A DNA stretch of 64,000 nucleotides from Lineus longissimus (taxonomy: Eukaryota > Nemertea > Pilidiophora > Heteronemertea > Lineidae). The notes beneath the pieces were generated by a model. The model was not told where the DNA came from, did not search any database, and was given only the letters and a program-made list of their open reading frames with translations. This document shows, in pieces, positions 23,006-34,878 of the stretch (its first letter is position 1; every line of letters starts with the position of its first letter). A program made the position numbers and the translations under genes. The stretch covers positions 5,580,001-5,644,000 of the forward strand of contig NC_088321.1 in assembly GCF_910592395.1 (NCBI RefSeq), given 5' to 3'.

Positions 23006-25060
23006 CCCCCTATTGGCCTCTCAATAAGTCCTTCCGAGCTGCTTACCCTGGGGCGCTCGAGTGGAACCCCCAAACCTTCATGATGGTGCAGTCCTTTGAC
23101 ACGTTTAACCCAGAGCGAGGAAGAGATAGGCCTACTCCTTTGATGGTACCCTAACTGCAACCCTCAACCATCATTACCCTTCCTTTTCACTGGCATGATA
23201 TTGGCAAGACTCCCAAGAGGTCGTACTGGTGGCTTCCTTGAGACAATTGCTTTTGGTCGTACCTGGGCAACCAATTCATTCAAGGGGTCAGGGCTCTTGG
23301 GATCAGGTTTTTCCCCACCAACGCGTTGCCGAATGGTTAATGCATAAAAAATTGGTTGGAAAGGGTTTTTGCTGGCCAAGAGACTTGAAGACACTTTACT
23401 CTTGAGGAACACCAGACTGATGAACAAAGAACCTGAGGAACATAGAGCCCTCTTCATACCTGGGAGCATAAAAAGCCTGCTAGCGAATATTGATTATTCT
23501 TTAGAAAAAACCAGAAGATCTGCAAAACCAATGATACCCCATAAAAACATACATTCCTCCTTAAGGTGTCTTCGGATCCCACCACGGCCCATGTGGAATT
23601 CGTTCAAAAGGTTTATTGAAATCTCAAAATAAATTTTTTTTCTCGAAACGCCTGCCCGTCTTTTGCTTCATTATTTCGGGATTAAATCCATTTTAAGCAT
23701 CTTTTGGATATTATCACTAAAGTATCAAAAATCAAAACACATATGTCGGGGGGTAACCCCCCAGAAATTGAAGTTTGATTAAAAAACAGTGAGAATAATC
23801 ATGTGGTTCTCTCTCGGAGCTCAGATTTGTCGAGTTACTACTTTCGCGCGTTTATCTCTTCTGGCGGCCATTTTAAGTCAAATTTAAGCCATTTGAAACG
23901 AATCCATGGACTTGAGAAACATTGTTTACATTGGATGACGTCGTATGCACGTTAACCATAGTAGCGCTTCGCGCTTATAATTAATTCAGAGATCTCGTCC
24001 TGTTTCCAAAATACAACAGATAATACAGAAATATATGATTGATTCATCATCTTATGTCAAATAAATAGTATATAAGTTTAAAATCAACTATCAAACTGCC
24101 AAAGGAGAGCTCCTCAACGATAATTTGTGAGGAGTTTCCCATCATAGTACAAAAACCAAACGTTAGGACTGGGAGGTAGCCACGTGATTTATCTGCATAA
24201 TTAATTCATAATACCCCAACCGTATTCCCAGTTGAACAGCTGAGTTCAGGGGATACTTGGAACAGCCTGTACCGGCACACGTGCTTAACCTACCGGTATC
24301 TATTCACACCAGTCATGGTGTTTACCTTCTCTGGATCCTGCATCAACAATTATTAAAACAAGGTGTGTTTTGTTGCATGGATTGAATATTGGGAACACCA
24401 AGGATGACCAGGCTGTATATTATGTGTAGGAAAATACACCTGGGGACCATTGCACTCGTTGTGCTTCGTTGCTTTCGTTGCGCAAAGTCCAGTAAGACAT
24501 CTAAATGTGCCCATGTTATATTATACGTTGCGCCCGGTACCCATTAGGCGAATTGATTTCACCAGGATCTTATGAAATGTATCCCAACATGAAGCGATCA
24601 CAGTCCGCCAAAAGCTGCTTTTGATGAGCACGTTCAGAAACTTAAAACATATACAAATCAACTCCTGACAACAATAGACCTGAGAAGATGCAACAGACCT
24701 GAGAACATGAACATTTAGGGGTAAAAGACATACACGTAGGCTCTAAAGTCGTCGGATGTCGTTTAGCGTTGCTCCCATCGCGACTGAGAGACATACATTT
24801 CTTAGAAGATGATCTGCAAAGAATTCCTCTAAACTAACAATCAGGTTACATTGCCATTGCAATTGTCCCCCCCCCCTCCCATATTCTCTGGTCATCTTTT
24901 CCATCTCTTCAAATAAGTACTTCTCCACGGGTCAATTTCTAGTTAATACCCCAACCGTATTCCCAAAACAAGAGGCTTTGTTCGGTCCATCTGAGTGTAC
25001 ATATAATTTCATATAATGAGTGCGATGCAAGTTGAAGGTTGTTACAGAGAGTAAATCTTA
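23006..25060. other. No gene recognised; contains a solitary transposon-end motif
   Basis: The 101-codon minus-strand frame (23469-23164) and the 87-codon plus-strand frame (23369-23632) overlap and have no recognisable domain. At 24473-24496 the sequence TTTCGTTGCGCAAAGTCCAG (continuing TAAG) is identical to the right terminus of the MULE-type element at 47226-48015, so it may be a relict end. A C10 run lies at 24867-24876. Confidence 0.45.
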
Positions 25061-25080
25061 CTAGTTGCGATGGGTCATTC

Positions 25081-25480
25081 GACAGACTCAACCCAGTAGA
25101 CAACCAGTAACTACTGCAATCTGGACATTTACATCAAATCCGTTGAAGTTCAGTTTGAGACAAACCAGTCCATTAGATGCAAGGTCACAACCTAGGACAA
25201 CTAGTAAATGCTGTCTGGACCTTTGTATCAATTCCTTTGAAGTACAGGTTGTGAAAAACCAGTCCAGTCGATGCATGGTCACAACCTTGTGGCAAACAGT
25301 TAAGGCAGTAGAAACCTTTACATCAAATCATTTTAATTGCATTTTGAGACAAACCAGCTCAGTATCAAAATGCATGGTCACAACATTGGGGCAAGTTGTA
25401 AAGGCAATCTGGACCGTTACATCAATTCCTTTGAAGTGTAGGTTGGTTGTGACAAACTAGTCCATCGAACATGGTCCAGC
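25081..25480 (+). repeat. ~95-100-bp tandem repeat, four diverged copies
   Basis: Units share GATGCAWGGTCACAAC, ACATCAAWTC, TTTGAAGT and GACAAACCAGTCC. The 131-codon plus frame and 64-codon minus frame across it exist because the repeats contain few stops; they have no domain. Confidence 0.8.
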
Positions 25481-25898
25481 CTTAGCCGGTACAGCCATGC
25501 AGTAAGTGCCGTCGGCTTTACATCAGGGACAACCAACCAGTTTCAAAGTGCAAGGCGAGGATCAAGTCCAAGGGGTTTGATTTTCTTAGCCCGCATTGAT
25601 ATCCAGTAAAAAACTTAACAGATACACTGATTTTCTTGCAAACCAACTGCTACATATTGTTTTTTTTAAAGCATTAGAGTGAACATTGAATTTTTTAAAG
25701 GAATCTTCCTTTAATGACTTCCAATGGACCGCGACTAATTCAGCGTTCAATTACCCAAATCGTCTGTCGGTTATCGAGCGGAAACGGAATTCAAGATGGC
25801 CTCCGTGGCGGCCAAGTTCCCCTAGTATTAGCCACATGACTCCAACGTCATTAGCGCCGGTAAAAGTAAACACGACCGACATGGCGTGAGTTGTCTAA

Positions 25899-26898
25899 TG
25901 CAGCGGTCAATCAGATGTCTGTACCCCCCCCCCCCCCGGGTCAGCGGTAGACACGCACTCGACGTCGAGTTTGTGTCGAGTGCTGTGGTGCCTGATTATT
26001 TTCAAACGTCGAGTTTCTGGCGAATGGAAATGGGAAAGGTGTCGAAACGTCGTATGTCTGGGGTAGCCGGATTTTGCAAATGTCGAGTTTCTGTCGAGCG
26101 ATAAACCACAAGAAATAAAAATTAAAAGAAAATGCGGATCGTCGGCTGACGCACATGTTACGCACAGAACCGGAAAGATGGCTGCCGGCAGCAAAAGGTT
26201 GCTGGTAATTTTTTCGTTCGGAACCAGTCTCATTCATTCATATTACTGAGACTGGTATGTCACGACATTTCTCTCGTCACGAACTATATTTGGGGGCGTT
26301 GGCTTCCGGTGTCTGGTCACGTGGTTTATCGAGTTTTTCAAATAAAACATTAATTTCAAAACCGATTTCGACAAAAGAATATTAGCTCACTTAGTCTGTA
26401 ATGATGAAATCGACCAAACTCTAGTACTTACTCCAAATATTTATTGTGAAAACAAACTCCTTTTTGAAAATGAGAAGGGGATTCCCAGAAATCCTCGTGC
26501 CTACAGAATACCAGAGCGTTCAGTATTGCTCAGTGCAGTGTACATCAGCTGTACATTGGGCTTCCTTCCCTATAGTGAATCGACGCATCCCCCTCGACCC
26601 TCCGTTAGGGTCGAGGTTACCTGGACTAATTTTTGTAGTGTTTACAACGTTTTTTTACAAAATATGTTGCTCTAACAATGAAATGTGAATAGACTTAATG
26701 TCTGTTCTCCCCTTCGGGCATGGTGAAACTATAGTGAACTCTGGTCTCAATTGATTTGGTGAAAAGTGAGAACCTGATGAAATGATGCTTGGCAATTAGT
26801 GAGAAAGTGTCGAGTTCTGACCCTCACTTTTTTCCAAGGGGTGAATAGGTGTCGAGTGTCTGACCCCCGGGGGTACATACATCTCATTGACCGCTGCA
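25899..26898. mobile_element. Non-autonomous TIR transposon with TAA target duplication (Harbinger-type)
   Basis: The ends are TGCAGCGGTCAATCAGATGT and its inverted copy (TGCAGCGGTCAATGAGATGT read inward from the right). The similarity continues through ATGTMTGTACCCCC and GGGTCAG. TAA occurs directly outside both ends (25896-25898 and 26899-26901). A 3-bp TWA duplication with TIRs is the hallmark of PIF/Harbinger. The interior is non-coding and rich in GTCGAG motifs, with a hairpin CCTCGACCC...GGGTCGAGG near 26595 and a C14 run at 25924-25937. Length is exactly 1000 bp by these ends. Confidence 0.75.
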
Positions 26899-26901
26899 TA
26901 A

Positions 26902-27471
26902 GTCAGAGAAGAAGGGTAGGTTTTATGGCAGTTGATAATGAATGCGACCAGAACCACTGAGATTTGGAGGCATATATGTCCGTAACAGGACTGACACAAA
27001 ATCAACTGGAAATTGACAAGGATCAGGGATAAATGGTGTTGTAGTTCTACCCCCTGCAGATGGGTAACCTCCAGACAGAAGTTAGGAAGAAAGTACCTTT
27101 AAGATAGAGCAAAGTCAAAATGTACGAGAATACAACTAGACTGGCACTGGGAGTGCAGTGGGACCCCCCCCCCCCCCCCCGGAATCCCCTACCCGCATGA
27201 CGCTCCAGACCAGAAAATGATCAGACATCAATGACTTGGCCCCAATGTTTCATGATTACGTGATCTCTGTCATGAATGCATCTGCTGAGAAATAAGTGTT
27301 AACAAATAGCACGTGGTAATATTTACTGCCGCCTAAATATAGAAACAGACAATGACAGGTGGTATTTCTACTCATGAGCGATCGATCGTAAACAATGCCA
27401 TGTTTTAATTCAGCGCATGTGCAGTACATCGATTCTGATCGTTGATGATCTAGCCTATCCCACCAACAACC

Positions 27472-27502
<31 letters not shown>

Positions 27503-28370
27503 AATTGGACCGCTGAAGCGAGAGAGGTTTCTCTGATAATTGACGGAACAAGTGGAAAGTCAACGGACGACGACACCCACATCCACGCACGGGCAACGGC
27601 ATAATGCCCCCGATTTCTGTCGGGGGCATAACAAAGATTTAATTATTTTTCACACCATGGGTTTGCTCTATATAAAAAAAAGATGAGCCGTGATCAGCCA
27701 TATCAAAGTTGTATGCATAGTGTTCAATGATTCCTTAACAGATCGAGGCTCTTTTCCCCAGTCAAAGACTTCCTGTGGCCCCACTGGCGTACTTATATAC
27801 TCTCAATGGATAATAAAATGATTTTGGATGGTTGGTTATGACTTCGAAACAAATTAGTGGTAATTACTTTTATCATACACCCTAAGTGAAACATCGGGCA
27901 GACAAGACCATGAAAACCGCCCAAAGATTTCCCAAAAATGCATTCAAATACAACCAAAATTACGGACAGTGCTCCAGGGACCGGCTTCTGCATGTATAAG
28001 ACAATACAAACCCCACTGCTCTTCATAACTTTGCAGACTTTATTTTGAGAGAAATGTGCGCAAAATGCATCAAACATTTATCGCATCGCATGACCTGAGC
28101 GTGCAATACAAACGTTCAATACAAATATTTTATTGTATGAGAATGCTCGATATCATTTCACGTGCAATCCAGACTCTGACTGTTGAAACACAGTCGACTT
28201 TTAAGTCATTTTCATTGTCGTCCTTTTTCTACATTATTGCGTTGGAATTCAGCCATGTCGCGAAGTCACGACGATGTCATAAGGTTGTGACGTCGTCAAC
28301 TCAGGTCTCAGTAGGGAGGTCTTTTTGTATTCATGCGCGGCCAACTCCTAACCGTAGTTCCTAAATGAAA
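26902..28370. other. No gene recognised; C17, C19-(CA)n and a small hairpin
   Basis: The runs are C17 at 27164-27180 and C19 at 27470-27488, the latter followed by (AC)n. A 9-bp-arm hairpin ATGCCCCCG...CGGGGGCAT lies at 27604-27629 and resembles the one near 62825-62847, so it may be a conserved repeat end. Open frames at 27256-27582 and 27793-28364 have no recognisable domain. Confidence 0.45.
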
Positions 28371-29413
28371 TGGCCAGGGCCATTGTGCTCACCTCATGTG
28401 GAGGAAAGATGGATAAAGAGCATGGTATTGTGTCATGTAGTGTTAGGTTTGATGTAGGTCCAAGCAATTACAGTTTCCCCAAAATGGCCAATTTACAGTA
28501 CATTCGACCTCTGTGACTTTGAAAAGTAGGTCAAATCAAAGAAGACCCGAGTGACACATTGAATGGTTGTTAGAATTAGATGTACCTATGATATAAAATT
28601 GGTGCCAATCGGGCAAGTCATTACTAGGAATAATGGCATTTTGAAGAATTTAGGATTTGGCCCCCTCCCTGGAGGCCAAGCGGCAAATCAGATCGCACCA
28701 AACTTCGGTACCTGAGATCACCTGACCAAGGGGTACATGTGTACTTAATTTGTGATCAATAGTCATTGCAGTTAAGAAACGTGCCATAGTTACGGCCTGA
28801 CCGCGAATTTACGCCATTTGACCTCTGTGACCTTGACGAGAAGGTCAAATTAAAAACCTGTGTGACATATACTGTATGGTGGTTAGATGTACCCATGATA
28901 TCAAATTGGTGGCAATCGGGCAAGGAGTTAAGGAATAATCACATTTTTAAGGTTTTTGGATTTTGCCCCCTGGTGGTCAAGTGGTGAATCATATTGGACC
29001 AAACTTCGGTCCCTGAGATCACCTGACTAAGGGGTAAATGTGTACCAAATTTGGTATCAATAGTCATTGCAGTTTAGAAACGTGCCATCGTTACATCCTA
29101 ACGGCCAATTTACACCATTTGACCTCTGAGACCTTGAAAATGAGGTCAAATCAAAAACCCGGAGGATATATGATGCACCTTTGCTAGAAGTACCTACCAT
29201 ATTTTTTTCAAAATTTCCCCACTACTATTAAGGGAGATATTGCATATTTTCACTTTTAACGTTTGGCCCCCTGGTGGCCAAACCATGAAACGAATCGGAC
29301 CGAAACTTGGTCTCCAAGGTGTCATTACATAAGGGTACATGTGTACCAAGATTCAACTCAATAGCTCTAACAGTTACGAAACGTGCCCTGCTAACGGACG
29401 ACGGACGACGACG

Positions 29414-29457
<44 letters not shown>

Positions 29458-29515
29458 ACGACGGACGCCACGGTATGGGATAAGCTCACCTCTGCTAAGA
29501 GGTGAGCTAAAAATC
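28371..29515 (+). repeat. Tandem-repeat element (three ~300-bp units) ending in (GAC)n and a hairpin
   Basis: Three diverged units share TTTGACCTCTGTGACCTTGA, a GGTCAAATCAAA block, TTTGGCCCCCTGGTGGCCAA-like text, ACCAAACTT/GGT and CAGTTAAGAAACGTGCC. The last unit runs into (GAC)n and then a perfect 11-bp-arm hairpin AGCTCACCTCT/AGAGGTGAGCT (29483-29508). The left edge near 28371 also carries GCTCACC. Repeats with this layout are common in marine invertebrate genomes. The mobilisation mechanism is not evident; a rolling-circle (Helentron-like) origin is only a hypothesis. Confidence 0.75.
29394..29468 (+). repeat. (GAC)n microsatellite
   Basis: ACGGACGACGG followed by about fourteen uninterrupted GAC units, then GGACGACGGACG. 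It encodes a poly-Asp run on the plus strand and poly-Ser on the minus strand; neither is a gene. Confidence 0.95.
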
Positions 29516-30689
29516 ATTGATTTCTTGGTCCTCATAGTATGCCAGTGTTGATTTAGCAGTTGTTTTGGCAAGGACATGTTTTTTTTGAGTTTTCCGAAAC
29601 CTAGAGCGCTACTCAATAGGCGCATAACAAGAAACTACGCATTATACTGTTGTCGCCGACGTATGTGTACACTGAACTTGGGATGTGCGTCGGCCCCGTG
29701 TTGAAATGACGTCCAGCGTCAGTTGGTGCGTTTTTCGCTGATTTGTGCAAAATTCAACATATCTCAAAAGTTCAATGGTTGACCCTCGATTTTTTTTAAT
29801 TTTTGTGTTGCGTAAGCAACTGTCTTTCACGGGAGGATGGTCACAGTAAGAATTATTCAGGAAGAAATGTATAATATCTGGGGATTTCCGTGATTGTCCG
29901 GCCGAATTGGCAATATTGCCCGAAAGCTCTCGACCTGCGGTCTCGAGTTTTCCGGTCGTAGAAAATTATCTCGTGCAATCTGGCTACCCGGAATCAGCCA
30001 CTCGTGTGGTTTTCTTATTGTATCGATAATTAAAGTAATTTGTTACATTAACAATAAAATAAGACGATCCATGGCAATTTTTAAAGCTGCATTCGGTACG
30101 TGATGATTCTTAACACAGCTGGTCTTCATACAGTCAAAACGGTCAAAATTCAGATTTTGGCACAATCACTTCCAGTGAGGCTATCGATGAAATGGATTGT
30201 GGATGCTGGTTGCCAGTGGATTGACAACGGTATCAAATCAATAAGAGGAGATTCCTTACAAAGGGAATTTATCCATTAGTAACACCCATAAAGGAACATT
30301 TTACCACAAACATGAACATTGGAAGCAGTTACAAACACACAGATCAATGGTTTGAAATTAATCACAATAGTGGCTCCACACAACGCCTATATGGGGAACT
30401 TCCATTTTTGCGGAAAAGCGACACCAAACGTCTATTTGAGTTATTAACAAAAAGCTGAAAACACGACAATATATGTTTATTTGAGATACGAACGCCACCA
30501 AACGTCTATTTGAGTGTATGTCTATTTGAGATACGACACAATATGTTTATTTTAGGTACGTCTCCGTTAAAACGAGCGTCACCAAACGTCCATTCGAGTC
30601 ATAACACAACATAAAATGTCTATTTGAGACAACCTCTATTTATGCGGAAATAACCGCCCATACTGTTGTCAAAAAAACGATCAAAGTTA
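29516..30689. other. No gene recognised; degenerate ACGTCTATTTGAG repeat
   Basis: At 30411-30655 the motif ACGTCTATTTGAG (and variants such as ATGTTTATTTGAG) recurs about eight times at irregular spacing. The segment 30180-30260 is about 70% similar by eye, in the same orientation, to 36773-36850 just after the DIRS-like inverted repeats. It could be part of the left end of that element or a separate repeat. Confidence 0.5.
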
Positions 30690-30835
30690 TTCGGGAAGAA
30701 AGTTTTCAAGAAACTGCACACAAAGGCCAAGGGCACAAAGAAAGCTAAAGAAATTCGCCATGGTTTGACTAGTGGCGGGGGCTTCAAACGGGGGAGAAAT
30801 AGTTACAACAAGCCCTTTCAGAACGGACCCTCGTC

Positions 30836-31678
30836 CTAAGTTAAAAAGTTGCATCCAAGAGGTGCGGGAATGGATGGCCATCAACTCTCTGAAACTCAAC
30901 GACGAAAAGACAGAATTTATCCTTGTTTCATCTGGCGCCGGCTATCAACGGCAGGAATTAAGCATTAAGCCTGTCGATCAAAATAGGAGATCAGCTTATC
31001 TCAGCGGTGCCTCATGCACGTATTATCAGTGCTATTTTTGACGAACACCTCTCAATGGACCGACACATAAATTCTATATGTAAGTCAGCCTACTTCGAAA
31101 TTCACAATATTGGTCTTATCAGAAAAATCCTTACAGTTGATGCCACAAAAACCCTTGTTCATGCCCTTGTCACCTCTAGATTGGATGGTCTGAACGCACT
31201 GCTACTTGGCCTGCCTCCAGAGAGTTCAAAATAGTGCTGCTCGTGTCATCACTGGTGTTTGCAGGTCAGATCATATTACTCCAGTGCTGAACGACCTCCA
31301 CTGGCTCCGTATCCGCAGCAGGATAAAGTATAAGATTCTACTCCTTGTATTTAAGTGCTTTAACAATTTAGCCCAAAATTACATATCCTCCCTCATAGAA
31401 GTCTACCAACCTAGACGCAGTCTCCGTTCCTCATCTGTTGGCCCACTGTTGGTGCGACCAAGGAGTAGGTTGATAACGTTTGGCGACCGAGCCTTCTCCA
31501 CTGCAGCCCCAAGGCTCTGGAATCAACTTCAGAATGTGCCAGCATCTCGGTCTTCAAATCGCATCTTAAATCCTATCTCTTAGGTCGCTACCACTCCTGT
31601 CTCTCTTTTAAAGTGTCACCGATCATTCTGAGTGGATTCTGGCACTATAAATCATTTCAATATTATTATTACTATTAT
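30836..31678 (+). mobile_element. 5'-truncated CR1/L2-type LINE
   Basis: Fragments in shifting frames encode the C-terminal part of a non-LTR reverse transcriptase: WMAINSLKLNDEKTEFIL at about 30870, FDEHLSMDRHINSICKSAYF at about 31040, then AARVITGVCRSDHITPVLND and LHWLRIRSRIKYK at 31230-31330, and AFSTAAPRLWNQLQ near 31495. The 3' end has GGCACTATAAAT followed by ATTATTATTA, which is typical of CR1/L2 tails. It is short, 5'-truncated and frameshifted. It interrupts the gag tail of the DIRS-like element, so it inserted later. Confidence 0.75.
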
Positions 31679-31861
31679 CACGTACAGACGGCGGGGGTCA
31701 GAGGAACACAAGTTACCAGTACAACGCCAGAGGTACCGCTACATCAAGCAACTTCAGAAGAGGTCGTGGCAGAGGAACCAAGACAAGAGGCCAAAAAAGG
31801 TACGTTGCAGTCAAAGTCAGTAGCCTCATCGGCACCAAACCGATTATCACTTCCAGGGTAA

Positions 31862-33000
31862 TTCGCAAACATTTCTGTGGAGACAGTGGCGAGGGAAATA
31901 AGGTCTTTAGGACTTTGCCATCCGCCTCCTACAGACGGACCTGTAGGGGGTCGTCTCAAAGATTGTCTAGAAAATTGGAAAAAAGTCACAAACGACCCGA
32001 CAGTTCTGGAAGTGGTAGGCGGTTATCAGATTCCATTGTGGAATACCCCAAAACAAAACAGACAACCCTTCAGTCCCAGATTTTCCACAGCAGAGACAGA
32101 ACAAATAGACATAGAGAAAAGGGCCATCACAGAAGTAATGAACCCAAGCACGGACTTATTTCTGAGTCACATCTTCCTTCGGCAGAAGAAAGATGGAACT
32201 TACAGACCAGTTTTCAATATGAAGAATCTAAATGCATTCATCCCATAAGAACACTTCAAAATGGAAATCATCCCAATCCTGAAAAACCTCGTGCAGCCAG
32301 GGGATTGGATGGTAAAAATAGACCTAAAAGATGCATACTTTTGCGTCCCAATGGCAGAAAACACAAGAAAGTTTCTTTGCTTCCAATGGAGGGGCAAGAC
32401 ATACATGTATCGGGTTCTTCCATTTGGCTTAGGCCCAGCACCACGGGTTTTCACCAAAATCCTGAAGGTCCCAATAGGCCTATTGAGAAGACTGGGCTTC
32501 AGGCTGATAATATTCCTGGACGATCTCATTCTGCTACACCAAGACCCATTGGTACTACAGCAGCAACTCCAGACCTGTCTTTGCTTACTTCAGGCACTAG
32601 GCTTCATAATAAATTGGACCAAGTCAATCCTGAATCCAGACCAAGTGATGAATTCTTACCTAGGTTTTGCAGTAGACTCCGTACGAATGCAACTACAGTT
32701 ACCGGAGGACAAGATTGCGAAGATACAAGCTAAATGCAAAGACATGGCGGCGCAAGACCAGACAACAGTCCGAGAGCTGGCACAACTAATAGGGAAATTA
32801 GCGGCGACAACGAAGGCGATTCTCCCCGGGCCCCTGCACTACAGGAACCTGCAGATGCTGAAGAGGGCAGGCCTTCGTTTGAAGAGTCAATGTTACGAGA
32901 CCACAGTTACGCTCAACCCCGACTGCAAAGCAGACTTAAAGTGGTTGATAGGACAGCTTCGAAACCACAATGGGAAGGCAACAATATCGACCAAGCCAAC
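31862..33000 (+). pseudogene. DIRS-like reverse transcriptase (first part of pol)
   Basis: The frame encodes the RT domain: LSHIFLRQKKDGTYRPVFNM, then DWMVKIDLKDAYFCVPM (motif A, Asp), YRVLPFGLGPAPRVFTKI (motif B) and IIFLDDLILLHQ (motif C, the FLDD variant of YxDD). The connection LGFAVDS and a helical region (RELAQLIGKLAATTKAILPG) follow as in DIRS pol. An in-frame TAA at 32246-32248 lies between FIP and EHFKME. No ATG start is evident, as usual for a pol that overlaps gag. The frame is cut at 33000 by the Harbinger-type insertion and resumes at 34239. Confidence 0.85.
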
Positions 33001-34238
33001 GGGTGATTTCACAATCCAGTGTGTGTTAGGTGTTGGGTGTTAGTGTTACTGATCTGTAACAGATCTGTTAACAGATTCGCTAATCTGGGCTCCTCAAACG
33101 GTGCTCAGATTCAACAGGCTGTTAACAGGGTGTTAACACGGTGTTAACAGGGTGTTGAGAAAAAAAGTTTTTTTAGATTACCTGGTAATCATTCAATGAA
33201 ACTGCATGTGTACAAATCACTGCTACTGTGGCATCACAACTTTTTCCATTGCGACCACAAAAATAAGCATTTCCTGCATGGTCCAGCCTTTGAATGCGAA
33301 TGATGACCCCATCAATAAACAGAATCACACGTCTAACGCGACCATCAACATCCTCAAGATCCTGAGCAAGTTCATCGAATTCATCTGGTCCTGGTAGAGA
33401 TATGTGCTGCGGGCGATGTCCATGAAGAATGATACAACCTGTCGAATATCGGCAAATGATGTGGAGGTTGCACGACGAAATGCAAATCCGACCAGCCTGT
33501 AGTACCCCCCAGACGACACATAATGCAAAAATGTCTCTATCATTTTTCTGGATACGTCATGGCGAGCCTGTCCTCGGTCTCTCCAGGCATGAAATTCATC
33601 CGCCAGCTCCTCCACTTGGGGCTCTGTTAGCCTCATGTGTTTCTCTGTAGGCTCTGTGCTGGTAGCTGCTGTCCTCACATGATTTTCTTCCCTGTTGATG
33701 GCTATGGCTTGGAGAAATGGCTCGAACATCATTTTGACAAAGAAAGCAAATTTCTTCACTTCTAAAGAAAATGGCCGCTAACAGAACACCGAGTTGTGAA
33801 ATCATGACGGTGTTACACCTCCTTAACCTCTAGAGGTTAGTGTTGAAAGATTTTCCTAAAGTTTGTATTGGTCAAGTAAAGTGCAAGGTACTTATCTACA
33901 TTGAAACATAGTGATTCTCTGAAAACATTAAATGAGAGATAATGAAATTATCTTAAGAAATATTGAAATTAGAAGAAAAACTCGCTGAACAGATTTCAGG
34001 TTGCTGAGATTAAGTCAACACCTCATGTTACATATCTGTGAGGTGTTCGTGTTAGTGTGACAGCTCTGTTGAAATTTTGCTATTTTCAACAGATCTGTCA
34101 CACTAACATGACACTAACACTAGTGTGACACCGGTGTTTGTATCGATTTCAGAACCCAGTGTTAGTGAAACAGATCTGTTACAGATCTGTTACACTAACA
34201 CATCAACACATAACACACACTGGATTGTGAAATCACCC
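33001..34238. mobile_element. Harbinger-type TIR element inside the DIRS-like RNase H
   Basis: Perfect 28-bp inverted ends start GGGTGATTTCACAATCCAGT. Subterminal regions on both sides are full of TGTTAGTGT, ACAGATCTGT and TGTTAACAGG motifs. A frameshifted minus-strand transposase remnant lies at 33175-33805. Removing the element joins the DIRS-like frame in phase (TKPT then LTFTTDASLTEWG). No direct target duplication is visible: the flanks read CAAC and ATTG. Either the duplication was lost, or it overlaps the outermost bases of the ends. Confidence 0.75.
33175..33805 (-). pseudogene. Harbinger-type transposase remnant
   Basis: Minus-strand pieces in different frames encode MRLTEPQVEELADEFHAW, GYYRLVGFAFRRATSTSFAD, then after a +1 shift near 33400 SLPGPDEFDELAQDLEDV and VILFIDGVIIRIQRLDHAGN, followed by AYFCGRNGKS. 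The pattern (helical N-terminal region, small linker, IDG..I.IQRP-like nuclease start with the first catalytic Asp) matches PIF/Harbinger DDE nucleases. The frame ends about 20 codons later, before the second Asp and the Glu, so the nuclease is truncated. Some N-terminal sequence sits in another frame (33805-33596). Confidence 0.65.
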
Positions 34239-34820
34239 ATTGACATTTACAACAGATGCCTCGTTGACGGAATGGGGAGCGGTCCTAGAAACATCGAAGG
34301 ATGTAGCGCAGGTACGATGGACCAAAGAAGAGACAAGACTCCATATCAACGTGTTAGAGTTGAAAGTAGTGGAGATTGCCCTGAAATCATTAGCACGACA
34401 GGCAAAAAATTGCCACAGACACTTCAGGCTGGACAACTCGTCAGCCGTTGCCCAGATCAACAAATTAGGAGGGAACAAGATCCCGAGACCTGCTGAAGAT
34501 CACCCAAGAAGTATGGGACTATTGTATTCAGAGAGACATCTCATTGACAGCAGAGCACCTCCCAGGGGTGAAGAATGAGGAAGCAGACCAAGCTTCCAGA
34601 GGCGATAACATTCAACGCGTTTGCACTAGATTGGGGAAGGTTGGAGGCATATGCATTTCCACCATTTTGCCTGATTGGACGAAGCTTGGCAAAAGTCAAG
34701 GAGGACAAAGCGAACATGATCTTGATCACACCAGTGTGGCAAGGACAACAGTGGTACCCGACACTACTAGAGATGACTGTAGATCGACCAATCTACTTCC
34801 CCCGACAGCAAATCTGCTGA
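34239..34820 (+). pseudogene. DIRS-like RNase H and following pol segment
   Basis: After the insertion the frame resumes with LTFTTDASLTEWGAVLE (RNase H Asp), HINVLELKVVEIALKSL (Glu) and FRLDNSSAVAQINKLGG (Asp), which is a full set of RNase H motifs. A frameshift near 34486 moves the reading to ITQEVWDYCIQRDISLTAEH and LPGVKNEEADQASR. Another frame then gives FNAFALDWGRLEAYAFPPFC. Compared with the family layout, about fifty codons between these last two pieces seem to be missing. Confidence 0.75.
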
Positions 34821-34878
34821 CGGACCCCAAGGGGGACAGCCACTCTCTAGTTCTCGACCACACAATGTACCTGGCGGC

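Noticed and set aside
25065-25460. 131-codon plus-strand frame with internal repeats
   Set aside because: It is a tandem DNA repeat with few stops. The repeat length is not a multiple of three throughout, and no protein repeat family is recognisable.
29339-29625. Poly-Asp and poly-Ser proteins
   Set aside because: They are translations of the (GAC)n microsatellite.
31915-32733. 272-codon frame overlapping the DIRS-like RT
   Set aside because: It is an out-of-frame shadow. The RT motifs lie in the other frame (31862-33000).
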